From assembly GCA_919902965.1 (NCBI GenBank), contig CAKKSJ010000095.1, positions 1-6,022 of the forward strand: a stretch of 6,022 nucleotides of DNA, given 5' to 3'. The DNA comes from Burkholderiales bacterium (GTDB taxonomy: Bacteria; Pseudomonadota; Gammaproteobacteria; Burkholderiales; SG8-39). This document shows, one piece after another, positions 1-5,058 of this stretch. The translations under genes were made by a program, and so were the position numbers. Each line of letters starts with the position of its first letter. Positions within the stretch are counted from its first letter, which is position 1. The notes under the pieces are model-generated. The model saw only the letters and a list, made by a program, of their open reading frames with translations, searched no databases and had not been told where the DNA came from.

Positions 1-1253
1 TAATCGGCAGTGCCGAGAACTTTCCGCAGCACATTGCCTTGCCGCGCGGTTGCCTGAATGCCGCGCAGGATTTGCTGAGAGACAATGGCATCCGCTGCGA
101 ACTGCGTGATGAGCGGTACGGCGGCGAGCCGCTGGAAGTCACCTTTGCCGGTAAGCTGCGTCCCGATCAGCAATCGGCGGTTGCCGCAATGCTGAGCTAC
201 GACGCTGGCGTGTTGTGCGCACCTACCGCCTTCGGCAAGACGGTTGCGGCGGCAGCTATGATCGCCAAGCGTGGGGTGAACGCCCTGGTACTGGTGCACC
301 GCACCGAGCTGCTCAAACAGTGGCAGGAGCGTCTGCAGGCCTTCCTTGGCATCGGCAAGGGCACGATAGGCACAATTGGCGGCGGAAAAGCCAAGGCCAC
401 AGGGAAGATCGACATTGCGGTGATGCAGTCTCTTTCACGGCAGGGGGAGGTGAATTCGCTGGTCGAGAACTACGGTCACGTCATCGTGGACGAATGCCAC
501 CACGTCGGCGCAGCGTCATTCGACGCCATTCTGAAGCGCACTAAAGCGAAATACGTGCTCGGCCTGACCGCCACGCCGTTCCGCCGCGACGGCCAGCAGC
601 CGATCATCTTCATGCAGTGTGGCCCGATTCGGCACACGGCAGCGAAACCTGCCAGCGCTCCGCACGACCTGGAGGTGGTGCCGTTTTCGCTACTTGCGCG
701 CATCGACCTGCCGACCGAAGCCGGGATTCAAGATGTGTTCCGGCACCTCGCCAACGATCAGGCCCGAACTGACGCAATTTCCGGCGAAATCGAACACGCG
801 TTCAGTCAGGGCCGCAAGGTGCTGGTGTTGACCGAGCGCACCGACCATCTGGACGCCATCGCGGCGGCCTTGGACGGAAAGATTCCGCCACCGTTCGTCC
901 TGCACGGCCGTATGTCACGAAAGCACCGAGCGGCGCTTATCGGGCAACTCGAGGCTTTACCACCGGAAGCTCCGCGCGTATTGCTCGCTACTGGCAAGCT
1001 GGTAGGGGAGGGGTTCGACCATCCTCCTCTCGACACACTGATTCTGGCGATGCCGATTTCGTGGAAGGGAACCTTGCAGCAATACGCCGGGCGCCTTCAC
1101 CGTGAGCATGCGACGAAGATTGATGTGCGGATCGTTGATTTCGTCGACACGGGCCACCCGGTATTGTTGCGGATGTGGGACAGGCGCCGGCGCGGATACA
1201 AGGCTATGGGATACCGAATCAGGGAATCACTTGCCATCGATCACATTGTTTGA
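1..1253 (+). CDS. TOTE-like superfamily 2 DEAD/DEAH helicase, C-terminal part (5' end outside window)
   Basis: This is an ATP-dependent nucleic-acid helicase. The frame is open from base 3 with no stop, so the TTG at 39 is probably internal and the protein begins upstream. Counting from codon 39, the RecA-like domain 1 shows RPDQQ (41-45), Walker A APTAFGKT (61-68), the Walker B variant DECH (151-154) and motif III LTATP (176-180). Domain 2 shows GEGFD (323-327) and QYAGRLHR (348-355, motif VI arginine finger). All core motifs are intact, so an active ATPase is expected. The segment before and after codon 39 (AENFPQHIALPRGCL) and the helicase body resemble, from memory, the helicase half of primase-helicase fusions in TOTE conflict systems. 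An N-terminal archaeo-eukaryotic-type primase domain would then lie upstream, which cannot be seen here. The TGA stop is 67 nt before the next co-directional gene. Helicase assignment is very sure; TOTE membership is likely but not proven. Confidence 0.9.
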   Translation, partial: IGSAENFPQHIALPRGCLNAAQDLLRDNGIRCELRDERYGGEPLEVTFAGKLRPDQQSAVAAMLSYDAGVLCAPTAFGKTVAAAAMIAKRGVNALVLVHRTELLKQWQERLQAFLGIGKGTIGTIGGGKAKATGKIDIAVMQSLSRQGEVNSLVENYGHVIVDECHHVGAASFDAILKRTKAKYVLGLTATPFRRDGQQPIIFMQCGPIRHTAAKPASAPHDLEVVPFSLLARIDLPTEAGIQDVFRHLANDQARTDAISGEIEHAFSQGRKVLVLTERTDHLDAIAAALDGKIPPPFVLHGRMSRKHRAALIGQLEALPPEAPRVLLATGKLVGEGFDHPPLDTLILAMPISWKGTLQQYAGRLHREHATKIDVRIVDFVDTGHPVLLRMWDRRRRGYKAMGYRIRESLAIDHIV

Positions 1254-1282
1254 GTCCGGCGAATCTGAGTTGTACACGCATG

Positions 1283-1302
1283 AAATGGAAAGATCTCCAT
1301 TT
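1283..1302 (+). other. Inverted repeat in the leader of the 386-residue gene
   Basis: AAATGGA (1283-1289) and TCCATTT (1296-1302) are perfect 7-bp arms around a 6-nt AAGATC loop. The second arm ends 18 nt before the ATG at 1321, and only a weak Shine-Dalgarno-like AGAAAG (1306-1311) lies between. There is no T-tract, so an intrinsic terminator is unlikely. It could be an RNA hairpin that affects translation, a protein-binding site, or chance. Confidence 0.4.
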
Positions 1303-1320
1303 AGCAGAAAGTAGATCGCA

Positions 1321-2481
1321 ATGAGCGAATACCAGTACTACGAATTCGTCGCCATCGACGAACCACTGACGCCAAAGCAAATGACGGAACTGCGCTCGCG
1401 CTCGTCTCGCGCCAGCATTACTCCGACCAGTTTCGTCAATGATTACCAGTGGGGTGATCTCAAGGGAGATCCAATCGACTGGATGCGGCGATACTTTGAT
1501 GCTCATGTCTATGTCGCTAACTGGTGTACTTGCTGTCTGTATCTTCGGGTGCCGAGGAGTGCTTTCGATGCGGAAACCCTTCGGAGCTTTGAAACCGAAT
1601 CCGTCTTTTCGGTTGAACGGACGAACACACATATGTTGCTTGAGTGGTCACTAAGCGAGAGTGACAACTACGATCGCTTTGCCGAGGAGGATGGGCGGGG
1701 CTGGATGGGCAGGCTGGTCCCATTGCGCGACGAACTGCTGCGCGGCGACATGCGTCCGCTGTATCTTGGTTGGTTGGCCGGCGTGAGCGCCAGCGAAGTT
1801 GACGAAGATGCCACCGAGCCCCCGCGGCCGCATGGTCTTTCTCGACTGACCGCTGCTCAGCAATCGCTGGCGGAATTTCTTGAAATCGATCTGGACCTGA
1901 TGGCAGCGGCCGGATTACCTGACCAGCAAGCACCCGACGTCGATACCAAGAGCGATCCGGAAGTGGACGCCTGGATCGCTGAACTTCCAACGGCAGAGAA
2001 AACGGCAGCGCTCAAACTGCTCGTGATAGGCCACGCGCAGCAAGCCGAGCGTCGGGTGAAATTGCGCTTCCTTGCCTGGCAGCGCGAACAGCATCCGATT
2101 GCAAAACATGGAGTGCGGCGGCGTACTGTCGCCGAACTTCATGAGTTGGCTGCGTCCGCTGCCGAAACGAGAATGATGCAGGAAGCGGTGCAGCGCAGCA
2201 AGGCTGAAGCTGAGCGGCGGGCGAAGCATGAAACTCACCTGCGCACATTGGCTGCGGATTTCGACCGTTGCTGGCAAGTTGCCGACAAACGAGCAGAACG
2301 TGGCATCGCCTCTGCCTACGATGAGGTAAAACGCGCTCTCGTCGAGCTAGCCGAAGCCTATACGCTTTGCGCCTCTCAAGCAGACTTCGACCGGAAATTG
2401 GCGCAATTCATGGCACGGCATGGAAAACGCGGTGCTTTGGTCCGACGTTTGGTCGACGCCGGGCTCTGGAAGACGTCGTAG
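1321..2481 (+). CDS. Conserved protein of unknown function, 386 aa
   Basis: I cannot assign a function or domain name. The N-terminal half (about 1-200) looks like a compact, conserved fold rich in aromatic residues (EYQYYEF at 3-9, DYQWGDLKGDP at 41-51, YLGWLAG at 148-154). It resembles hypothetical proteins I recall from many GC-rich bacteria that begin with a similar EYQYYEF segment. Residues 160-220 are acidic and proline-containing and look linker-like. The C-terminal part (about 225-385) is highly charged and probably helical, with a likely coiled coil at 270-345 rich in Ala, Glu, Arg and Lys. No signal peptide or membrane segment is seen, so it is probably cytosolic. The ATG at 1321 is chosen because the conserved N-terminus begins immediately; its ribosome site (AGAAAG, 1306-1311) is weak. 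It lies 67 nt after the helicase and 18 nt before the CcbP-like gene, which suggests one transcription unit and a shared role. Confidence 0.85.
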   Translation: MSEYQYYEFVAIDEPLTPKQMTELRSRSSRASITPTSFVNDYQWGDLKGDPIDWMRRYFDAHVYVANWCTCCLYLRVPRSAFDAETLRSFETESVFSVERTNTHMLLEWSLSESDNYDRFAEEDGRGWMGRLVPLRDELLRGDMRPLYLGWLAGVSASEVDEDATEPPRPHGLSRLTAAQQSLAEFLEIDLDLMAAAGLPDQQAPDVDTKSDPEVDAWIAELPTAEKTAALKLLVIGHAQQAERRVKLRFLAWQREQHPIAKHGVRRRTVAELHELAASAAETRMMQEAVQRSKAEAERRAKHETHLRTLAADFDRCWQVADKRAERGIASAYDEVKRALVELAEAYTLCASQADFDRKLAQFMARHGKRGALVRRLVDAGLWKTS

Positions 2482-2488
2482 TAAATAT

Positions 2489-2494
2489 GGAAGG
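2489..2494 (+). promoter_or_regulatory. Shine-Dalgarno site for the CcbP-like gene
   Basis: GGAAGG lies 5 nt before the ATG at 2500, inside the 18-nt gap after the preceding stop codon. It fixes the start at 2500 and shows this small frame has its own ribosome entry site. Confidence 0.75.
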
Positions 2495-2499
2495 CGAAA

Positions 2500-2823
2500 A
2501 TGAGAAAGACATCGCAATTTGCCACGAAATATCTGGATAAGCTGATCGAGGACGCGACTACGGACGCCTACAACGAATCGGAGCAGGCTGGCGGATTCTT
2601 CGCGATGATCGAGGAGAATCTCGCCCTTCCATTCGTGACCCAGGTGCTTGGGCAGGAAGTGACAGTTGCCAAGGTCGATATCACCAAGCGCGACCAAATC
2701 GTCGCCATTTGCTCGCGCGGAAAGGCGACTCAAGCAATCCCAATCCTCGATCTTCCAATGCCCGACACGCGACCAGAGGGGGCGGAATGGATTGATGCTT
2801 ACCGCCGCTGGCACGGGAACTGA
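2500..2823 (+). CDS. CcbP-like calcium-binding family protein, 107 aa
   Basis: This is a small, probably cytosolic protein resembling the CcbP family, named for a cyanobacterial calcium-binding protein that buffers free Ca2+. Recognition is from sequence memory of bacterial homologues: the acidic N-terminal helix region LIEDATTDAYNESEQ (15-29), then FAMIEENLALPF (34-45), the strand VTVAKVDIT (54-62), VAICSRGKATQAIPILDLP (68-86) and a conserved tail EGAEWIDAYRRW (93-104). Clustered acidic residues (E17, D18, D22, E26, E28, E38, E39) could bind Ca2+, but no EF-hand loop is present. Length fits the family, which is around 110-120 residues. It is the last gene of the plus-strand cluster, 18 nt behind the 386-residue gene, so co-transcription is likely. 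The family call is fairly confident; calcium binding by this copy is inferred. Confidence 0.8.
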   Translation: MRKTSQFATKYLDKLIEDATTDAYNESEQAGGFFAMIEENLALPFVTQVLGQEVTVAKVDITKRDQIVAICSRGKATQAIPILDLPMPDTRPEGAEWIDAYRRWHGN

Positions 2824-2830
2824 ATGGAGT

Positions 2831-2843
2831 TTCCCGTCGGGAA
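2831..2843. repeat. 13-bp palindrome just after the CcbP-like gene
   Basis: TTCCCGTCGGGAA has 6-bp arms around a single T and begins 8 nt after the stop codon. As RNA it could form a 5-bp stem with a 3-nt loop. No U-run follows on either strand, so it is not a standard terminator. A dimeric protein-binding site or mRNA 3' structure is possible. Confidence 0.4.
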
Positions 2844-2907
2844 TACACCACCGGCCTCCATGCTCTTCCGTGTTGAAGGCGCTACAATATAAACTGATGT
2901 CTGGTGC

Positions 2908-2932
2908 GCACGCGCTTGTGCGTGCTCGCGTG
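2908..2932. repeat. Nested GC-rich inverted repeats
   Basis: GCACGC (2908-2913) pairs with GCGTGC (2920-2925). Alternatively CACGCG (2909-2914) pairs with CGCGTG (2927-2932). The two structures are mutually exclusive. No T-tract follows. The alternating G/C-rich sequence makes some self-complementarity expected by chance. Confidence 0.3.
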
Positions 2933-2960
2933 AGATTTGCGTGACTTTGTTAGGAACATT

Positions 2961-2974
2961 CCGGACAAGTCCGG
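2961..2974. repeat. 14-bp palindrome CCGGACAAGTCCGG
   Basis: Perfect 6-bp arms CCGGAC and GTCCGG flank AA. A smaller partial palindrome (GGAACATTCC, 2953-2962) abuts and overlaps it by two bases. There is no gene start nearby, so an operator role is not obvious. A recombination or protein-binding site, or a leftover of an element end, are alternatives. Confidence 0.4.
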
Positions 2975-3282
2975 CAAAATTGGCGACGTACGGTCTAGTT
3001 GAGTTACATAAAATCAATTGCTTACTGACGCACAGCTCCATAAGCACCAAGTGGTCGTCACTCCGGGACCCAGGTCACCATCTGCCGAGTGCCAACGGGC
3101 GCAGCCAGGAGCCATAGTTTTCGCGCTTGCTCGCGACTGCGAATGTTGCAGGCTTTGCTCGGAGTTCTGAAAAGCCCTTTGTGTGAAAGCACCAAAATGG
3201 CTCCATCCACATGACCTGCTATATTGCTCGCCAACCAGGCAAGGCTTCTGGCAGACAATTGTTATTTCATGTCGACTGAATT

Positions 3283-4305
3283 CTATTCCGGTGGTCGGGT
3301 TGTATTAGCCTTCTGCTGAATTGCTCGGCATCGCTCCAGCAAGACCTCGAAAGACTCTACGTCGTCGAGAAATAAACCGTCATCGACCATGCGTTGATAG
3401 TCGGCAGCCAATTTAGCTAGCGCGTCGTCAGCAGGTACGAGCTGGAGTCCACCGGAAACCGCGGCGTGATAGTCGATGACATCGCCGTGCGCATTCTTCT
3501 CTGCAAAGAACAAGCTCTTATGATCGGCAACCGCCTGAGCGAGTGCCTTGTCCGCGATAGCTGCCTCCGCGAAGCCGGCGGCATCCAGTCGGGTCACGTC
3601 ATGCCAGTGACGGGAGAAGCGGTCACCGCCACGGAATGCGCCTTGGGCGCAAAAGACGTGAATTGCGGTGGCCTTCTCCCAAAAGGTCCGCTCGGGACGC
3701 ATAACTTGCGGTGTTGCGGTTGGAAACTCTACCGCATCCAGGTGTGCGGCCGCATCGCAGCGGATAACGCGTGGCTCGCTGGGTTCCCCGGTAGAGCGAG
3801 CACCGAACTCCAACATGACGGCGGGTGCAACATAGCCCGTGCCTGTTGCGAGCGGCGCGTAGTTGATAAACACTTTGTCGCCCTCGGCCCGTACTGTTGC
3901 TGGTAACCCTTGCTGCTCAAGGTCATGTTTGAGCCGAGGCACGATTTCGCTGCACACCCAATCTGACAGGCGCGCACGAATTTCCTTGCTCCACTTCTTT
4001 TCCTGGCTCTTGCTCGCTGGCATTGGCGCATCCGCGTCGCCGACCAGATCGCCTGCGATGGCGCGGATGTCGTAGGTCAGGTCCACGTCTTCGGAGAATC
4101 GACGGATGACGTTGTAGGCTTTTGACAGGGACGTGCCACCCTTGAATACGAGATGCTCAGCATAGGGGCCGGCGAAAAGGTGCTGCAAAGACCAGACCAC
4201 CCAGACGTCCTTCTCCAAGAGGTGGGGTAGGAGACCGGATGTGTCGGCTGCTGCGTTGAGTGCGTCCAGCCTTTCTGCTGTGGAGAGCTGGAAGAACTCA
4301 GCCAT
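3283..4305 (-). CDS. abiEii: AbiEii-type nucleotidyltransferase toxin of a type IV toxin-antitoxin pair
   Basis: This is the toxin half of an AbiE abortive-infection / type IV toxin-antitoxin system. The family consists of DNA-polymerase-beta-like nucleotidyltransferases; studied relatives use NTPs, and some modify tRNA. Visible motifs are FKGGTSLSKAY (54-64, motif I), SEDVDLTYD (71-79, catalytic acidic pair D73 and D75), RTFWEKATAIH (206-216, with conserved K211) and SRHWHD (231-236, with D236). All four family motifs are intact, so an active enzyme is expected. At 340 residues it is somewhat longer than the classic streptococcal AbiEii (about 300); the extra length lies in the region around 85-115 and the C-terminal helical tail. 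The start ATG overlaps the antitoxin stop by 8 nt, giving translational coupling without a separate promoter. No membrane or secretion signal is seen. Family assignment is very confident; the target is unknown. Confidence 0.94.
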   Translation of the reverse strand: MAEFFQLSTAERLDALNAAADTSGLLPHLLEKDVWVVWSLQHLFAGPYAEHLVFKGGTSLSKAYNVIRRFSEDVDLTYDIRAIAGDLVGDADAPMPASKSQEKKWSKEIRARLSDWVCSEIVPRLKHDLEQQGLPATVRAEGDKVFINYAPLATGTGYVAPAVMLEFGARSTGEPSEPRVIRCDAAAHLDAVEFPTATPQVMRPERTFWEKATAIHVFCAQGAFRGGDRFSRHWHDVTRLDAAGFAEAAIADKALAQAVADHKSLFFAEKNAHGDVIDYHAAVSGGLQLVPADDALAKLAADYQRMVDDGLFLDDVESFEVLLERCRAIQQKANTTRPPE

Positions 4306-4894
4306 GGCTTACGAGGGAGCTGACTTCTCGGGCCATCCAAGTCGGCAGGCGCGCACACGCCGACGCGACTTCTTGCAGCTCGGACGGTGCCAGTTTGGAG
4401 CGCAACATCCGGATCGCCTCGCCGGCTTTTTCCGGACCCAACCAAGCCAGCGCCCGAACCACTTCGCCGGCGGCTCGCCCAGGAAAGATAAGCTGCCAGA
4501 CCGGCGCGTGCCGGAACTCGACCGTCTGTGCGCCCAGTTTCAAACGACGACTGCGGCCGGAAGTCAGATAGACCGCCCGCATAGGCACCTGCGTGGTCAG
4601 ACCCAGCGCGTTGGCGGCGGCTGCGCCGTGAGACACGATAGTTTCGCCGCGCTGGTTTGCCAGGCCTTCAACCATCTTGACCGTCGAAGGCGCACGGGTG
4701 CCAAAGCGGCTCTCGACTGGCAGGACATAGATGCCGCGACCAGCCCGCAGCAGGGTGCCACGCCGCACAAGGCGGGACAGCACTTGATCCACGGCCGCCC
4801 GCGTGCCCAGATGCAAAAGTTCTTTCGCGACCAAAGGCGTGCCCTCCGGCAAACCGGCGCAGTGCTCCAGAATTTGTTTTGCGAGGGTTTGCAT
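4298..4894 (-). CDS. abiEi: AbiEi-type antitoxin / autorepressor (DUF6088-like)
   Basis: This is the antitoxin half of the AbiE pair. AbiEi proteins counter the nucleotidyltransferase toxin without stable complex formation (type IV) and repress their own promoter through an N-terminal winged helix. Here residues 1-60 form the predicted winged helix, with the wing typified by RRGTLLRAGRGIYVLP (44-59). Residues 65-198 are the C-terminal domain, with ETIVSHGAAAANALGL (84-99), VYLTSGRSRRLKLG (108-121) and a helical tail. At 198 residues it fits the DUF6088-type group. It precedes the toxin and overlaps it by 8 nt (ATGGCTGA), the usual gene order. The ATG at 4894 is supported by AGGAGA 7 nt upstream and a promoter just beyond. 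Family assignment is confident from the domain pattern plus the neighbouring toxin. Confidence 0.9.
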   Translation of the reverse strand: MQTLAKQILEHCAGLPEGTPLVAKELLHLGTRAAVDQVLSRLVRRGTLLRAGRGIYVLPVESRFGTRAPSTVKMVEGLANQRGETIVSHGAAAANALGLTTQVPMRAVYLTSGRSRRLKLGAQTVEFRHAPVWQLIFPGRAAGEVVRALAWLGPEKAGEAIRMLRSKLAPSELQEVASACARLPTWMAREVSSLVSHG

Positions 4895-4901
4895 GGTTAT
4901 A

Positions 4902-4907
4902 TCTCCT
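4902..4907 (-). promoter_or_regulatory. Shine-Dalgarno site of abiEi
   Basis: On the minus strand this reads AGGAGA, 7 nt before the ATG ending at 4894. It supports that start codon over downstream alternatives. Confidence 0.8.
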
Positions 4908-4917
4908 GACTGGTAGA

Positions 4918-4947
4918 ATTATAAACATGTTTCTGACACTTTATCAA
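4918..4947 (-). promoter_or_regulatory. Sigma-70 promoter of the abiE operon
   Basis: Reading the minus strand, TTGATA (4947-4942) is a -35 match at 5 of 6 positions and TATAAT (4923-4918) is a perfect -10, with an 18-nt spacer. Transcription would begin near 4911, giving a leader of about 17 nt that contains the AGGAGA site. This is the strongest promoter visible in the window. Confidence 0.75.
4923..4932. promoter_or_regulatory. Possible AbiEi operator inside the abiE promoter
   Basis: AAACATGTTT is a perfect 10-bp palindrome that starts at the last base of the -10 element and runs into the spacer. AbiE systems are negatively autoregulated by AbiEi binding to inverted repeats at their promoter, so this is the best-placed candidate. 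Binding is inferred only. Confidence 0.4.
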
Positions 4948-5007
4948 GCTCGTGCCCATAGTGGTTAGGGATTGACGCTACGGCCAAAAAGGAAGGTTGC
5001 GCATACC

Positions 5008-5058
5008 TTACGAATTGCCGTAATATACGGTTACTCGTAATATATGGTTGTCCGTATG
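5008..5058. promoter_or_regulatory. Cluster of CGTA/TACG half-sites, probable operator of the WYL regulator
   Basis: CCGTAATATACGG (5018-5030) is an inverted repeat with 5-bp arms CCGTA/TACGG. TTACG (5008-5012) adds an upstream inverted half. CGTAATATA recurs at 5019-5027 and 5036-5044, and CGTA again at 5053-5056, an exact 17-bp period. The first two 17-bp units match at 13 of 17 positions. The array covers the expected promoter and start of the WYL gene, fitting autorepression as known for BrxR/CapW-type regulators, which bind inverted repeats in their own promoter. The assignment to this regulator is inferred. Confidence 0.55.
5015..5043 (+). promoter_or_regulatory. Weak candidate promoter of the WYL-regulator operon
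   Basis: TTGCCG (5015-5020) and TAATAT (5038-5043) are 17 nt apart, each matching the sigma-70 consensus at 4 of 6 positions. An alternative pair is TTGCGC (4997-5002) with TAATAT (5021-5026), 18 nt apart. Both lie within the half-site cluster. The first would start transcription at about 5050, after the ATG at 5044, so the choice also bears on the start codon. Confidence 0.3.

Larger units (their letters stand above)
2824..3282. other. 459-bp intergenic stretch between convergent units; no gene seen
   Basis: No open frame here has a ribosome site, recognisable protein or convincing codon use. Base composition is less GC-rich than the flanking genes. It holds short palindromes (2831-2843, 2908-2932, 2961-2974) and weaker inverted repeats at 3121-3136 (TCGCG/CGCGA) and 3151-3176 (GGCTTT/AAAGCC). 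None is followed by a T-tract on the appropriate strand, so no intrinsic terminator can be named for either converging unit. No tRNA, CRISPR repeat or transposase remnant was recognised. It may be a junction between two independently acquired modules. Confidence 0.6.

Noticed and set aside
1517..1990. 157-residue minus-strand open frame inside the 386-aa gene
   Set aside because: It is antisense to a clearly coding gene, with Arg/Ser/Pro-rich translation typical of a shadow frame and no upstream ribosome site.
2347..2814. 155-residue minus-strand open frame across the end of the 386-aa gene and the CcbP-like gene
   Set aside because: It runs antisense to two genes with better evidence, including a recognised family with its own Shine-Dalgarno site. 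No recognisable protein.
2883..2888. TACAAT as a -10 element in the intergenic stretch
   Set aside because: No acceptable -35 lies 16-18 nt upstream and no gene follows on the plus strand.
3121..3176. Stem-loops at 3121-3136 and 3151-3176 as terminators of the convergent units
   Set aside because: Stems are only 5-6 bp, the second loop is 14 nt, and neither is followed by a T-run in the needed direction.
3058..3258. 66-residue minus-strand open frame in the gene-free stretch
   Set aside because: It has no convincing ribosome site and no recognisable sequence; its length is within chance expectation.
3466..3906. 146-residue plus-strand open frame antisense to abiEii
   Set aside because: AbiEii motifs on the other strand are unambiguous; this frame has a Cys- and Arg-rich composition and no family resemblance.
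4241..4909. 222-residue plus-strand open frame antisense to abiEi
   Set aside because: It lies opposite abiEi and the abiEii 5' end, has no ribosome site, and its translation (rich in Arg, Gln, Pro) resembles no protein family. High GC explains the long open frame.
4972..4977. TTGACG as -35 of the WYL operon
   Set aside because: It is a good -35 match, but the sequence 16-18 nt downstream (around 4994-5001) is GC-rich with no -10 resemblance.
5008..5058. The CGTA repeats as a CRISPR or iteron array
   Set aside because: Only two to three short degenerate units are present with no spacer-length intervals, and no cas or replication initiator gene is nearby. An operator array fits better.
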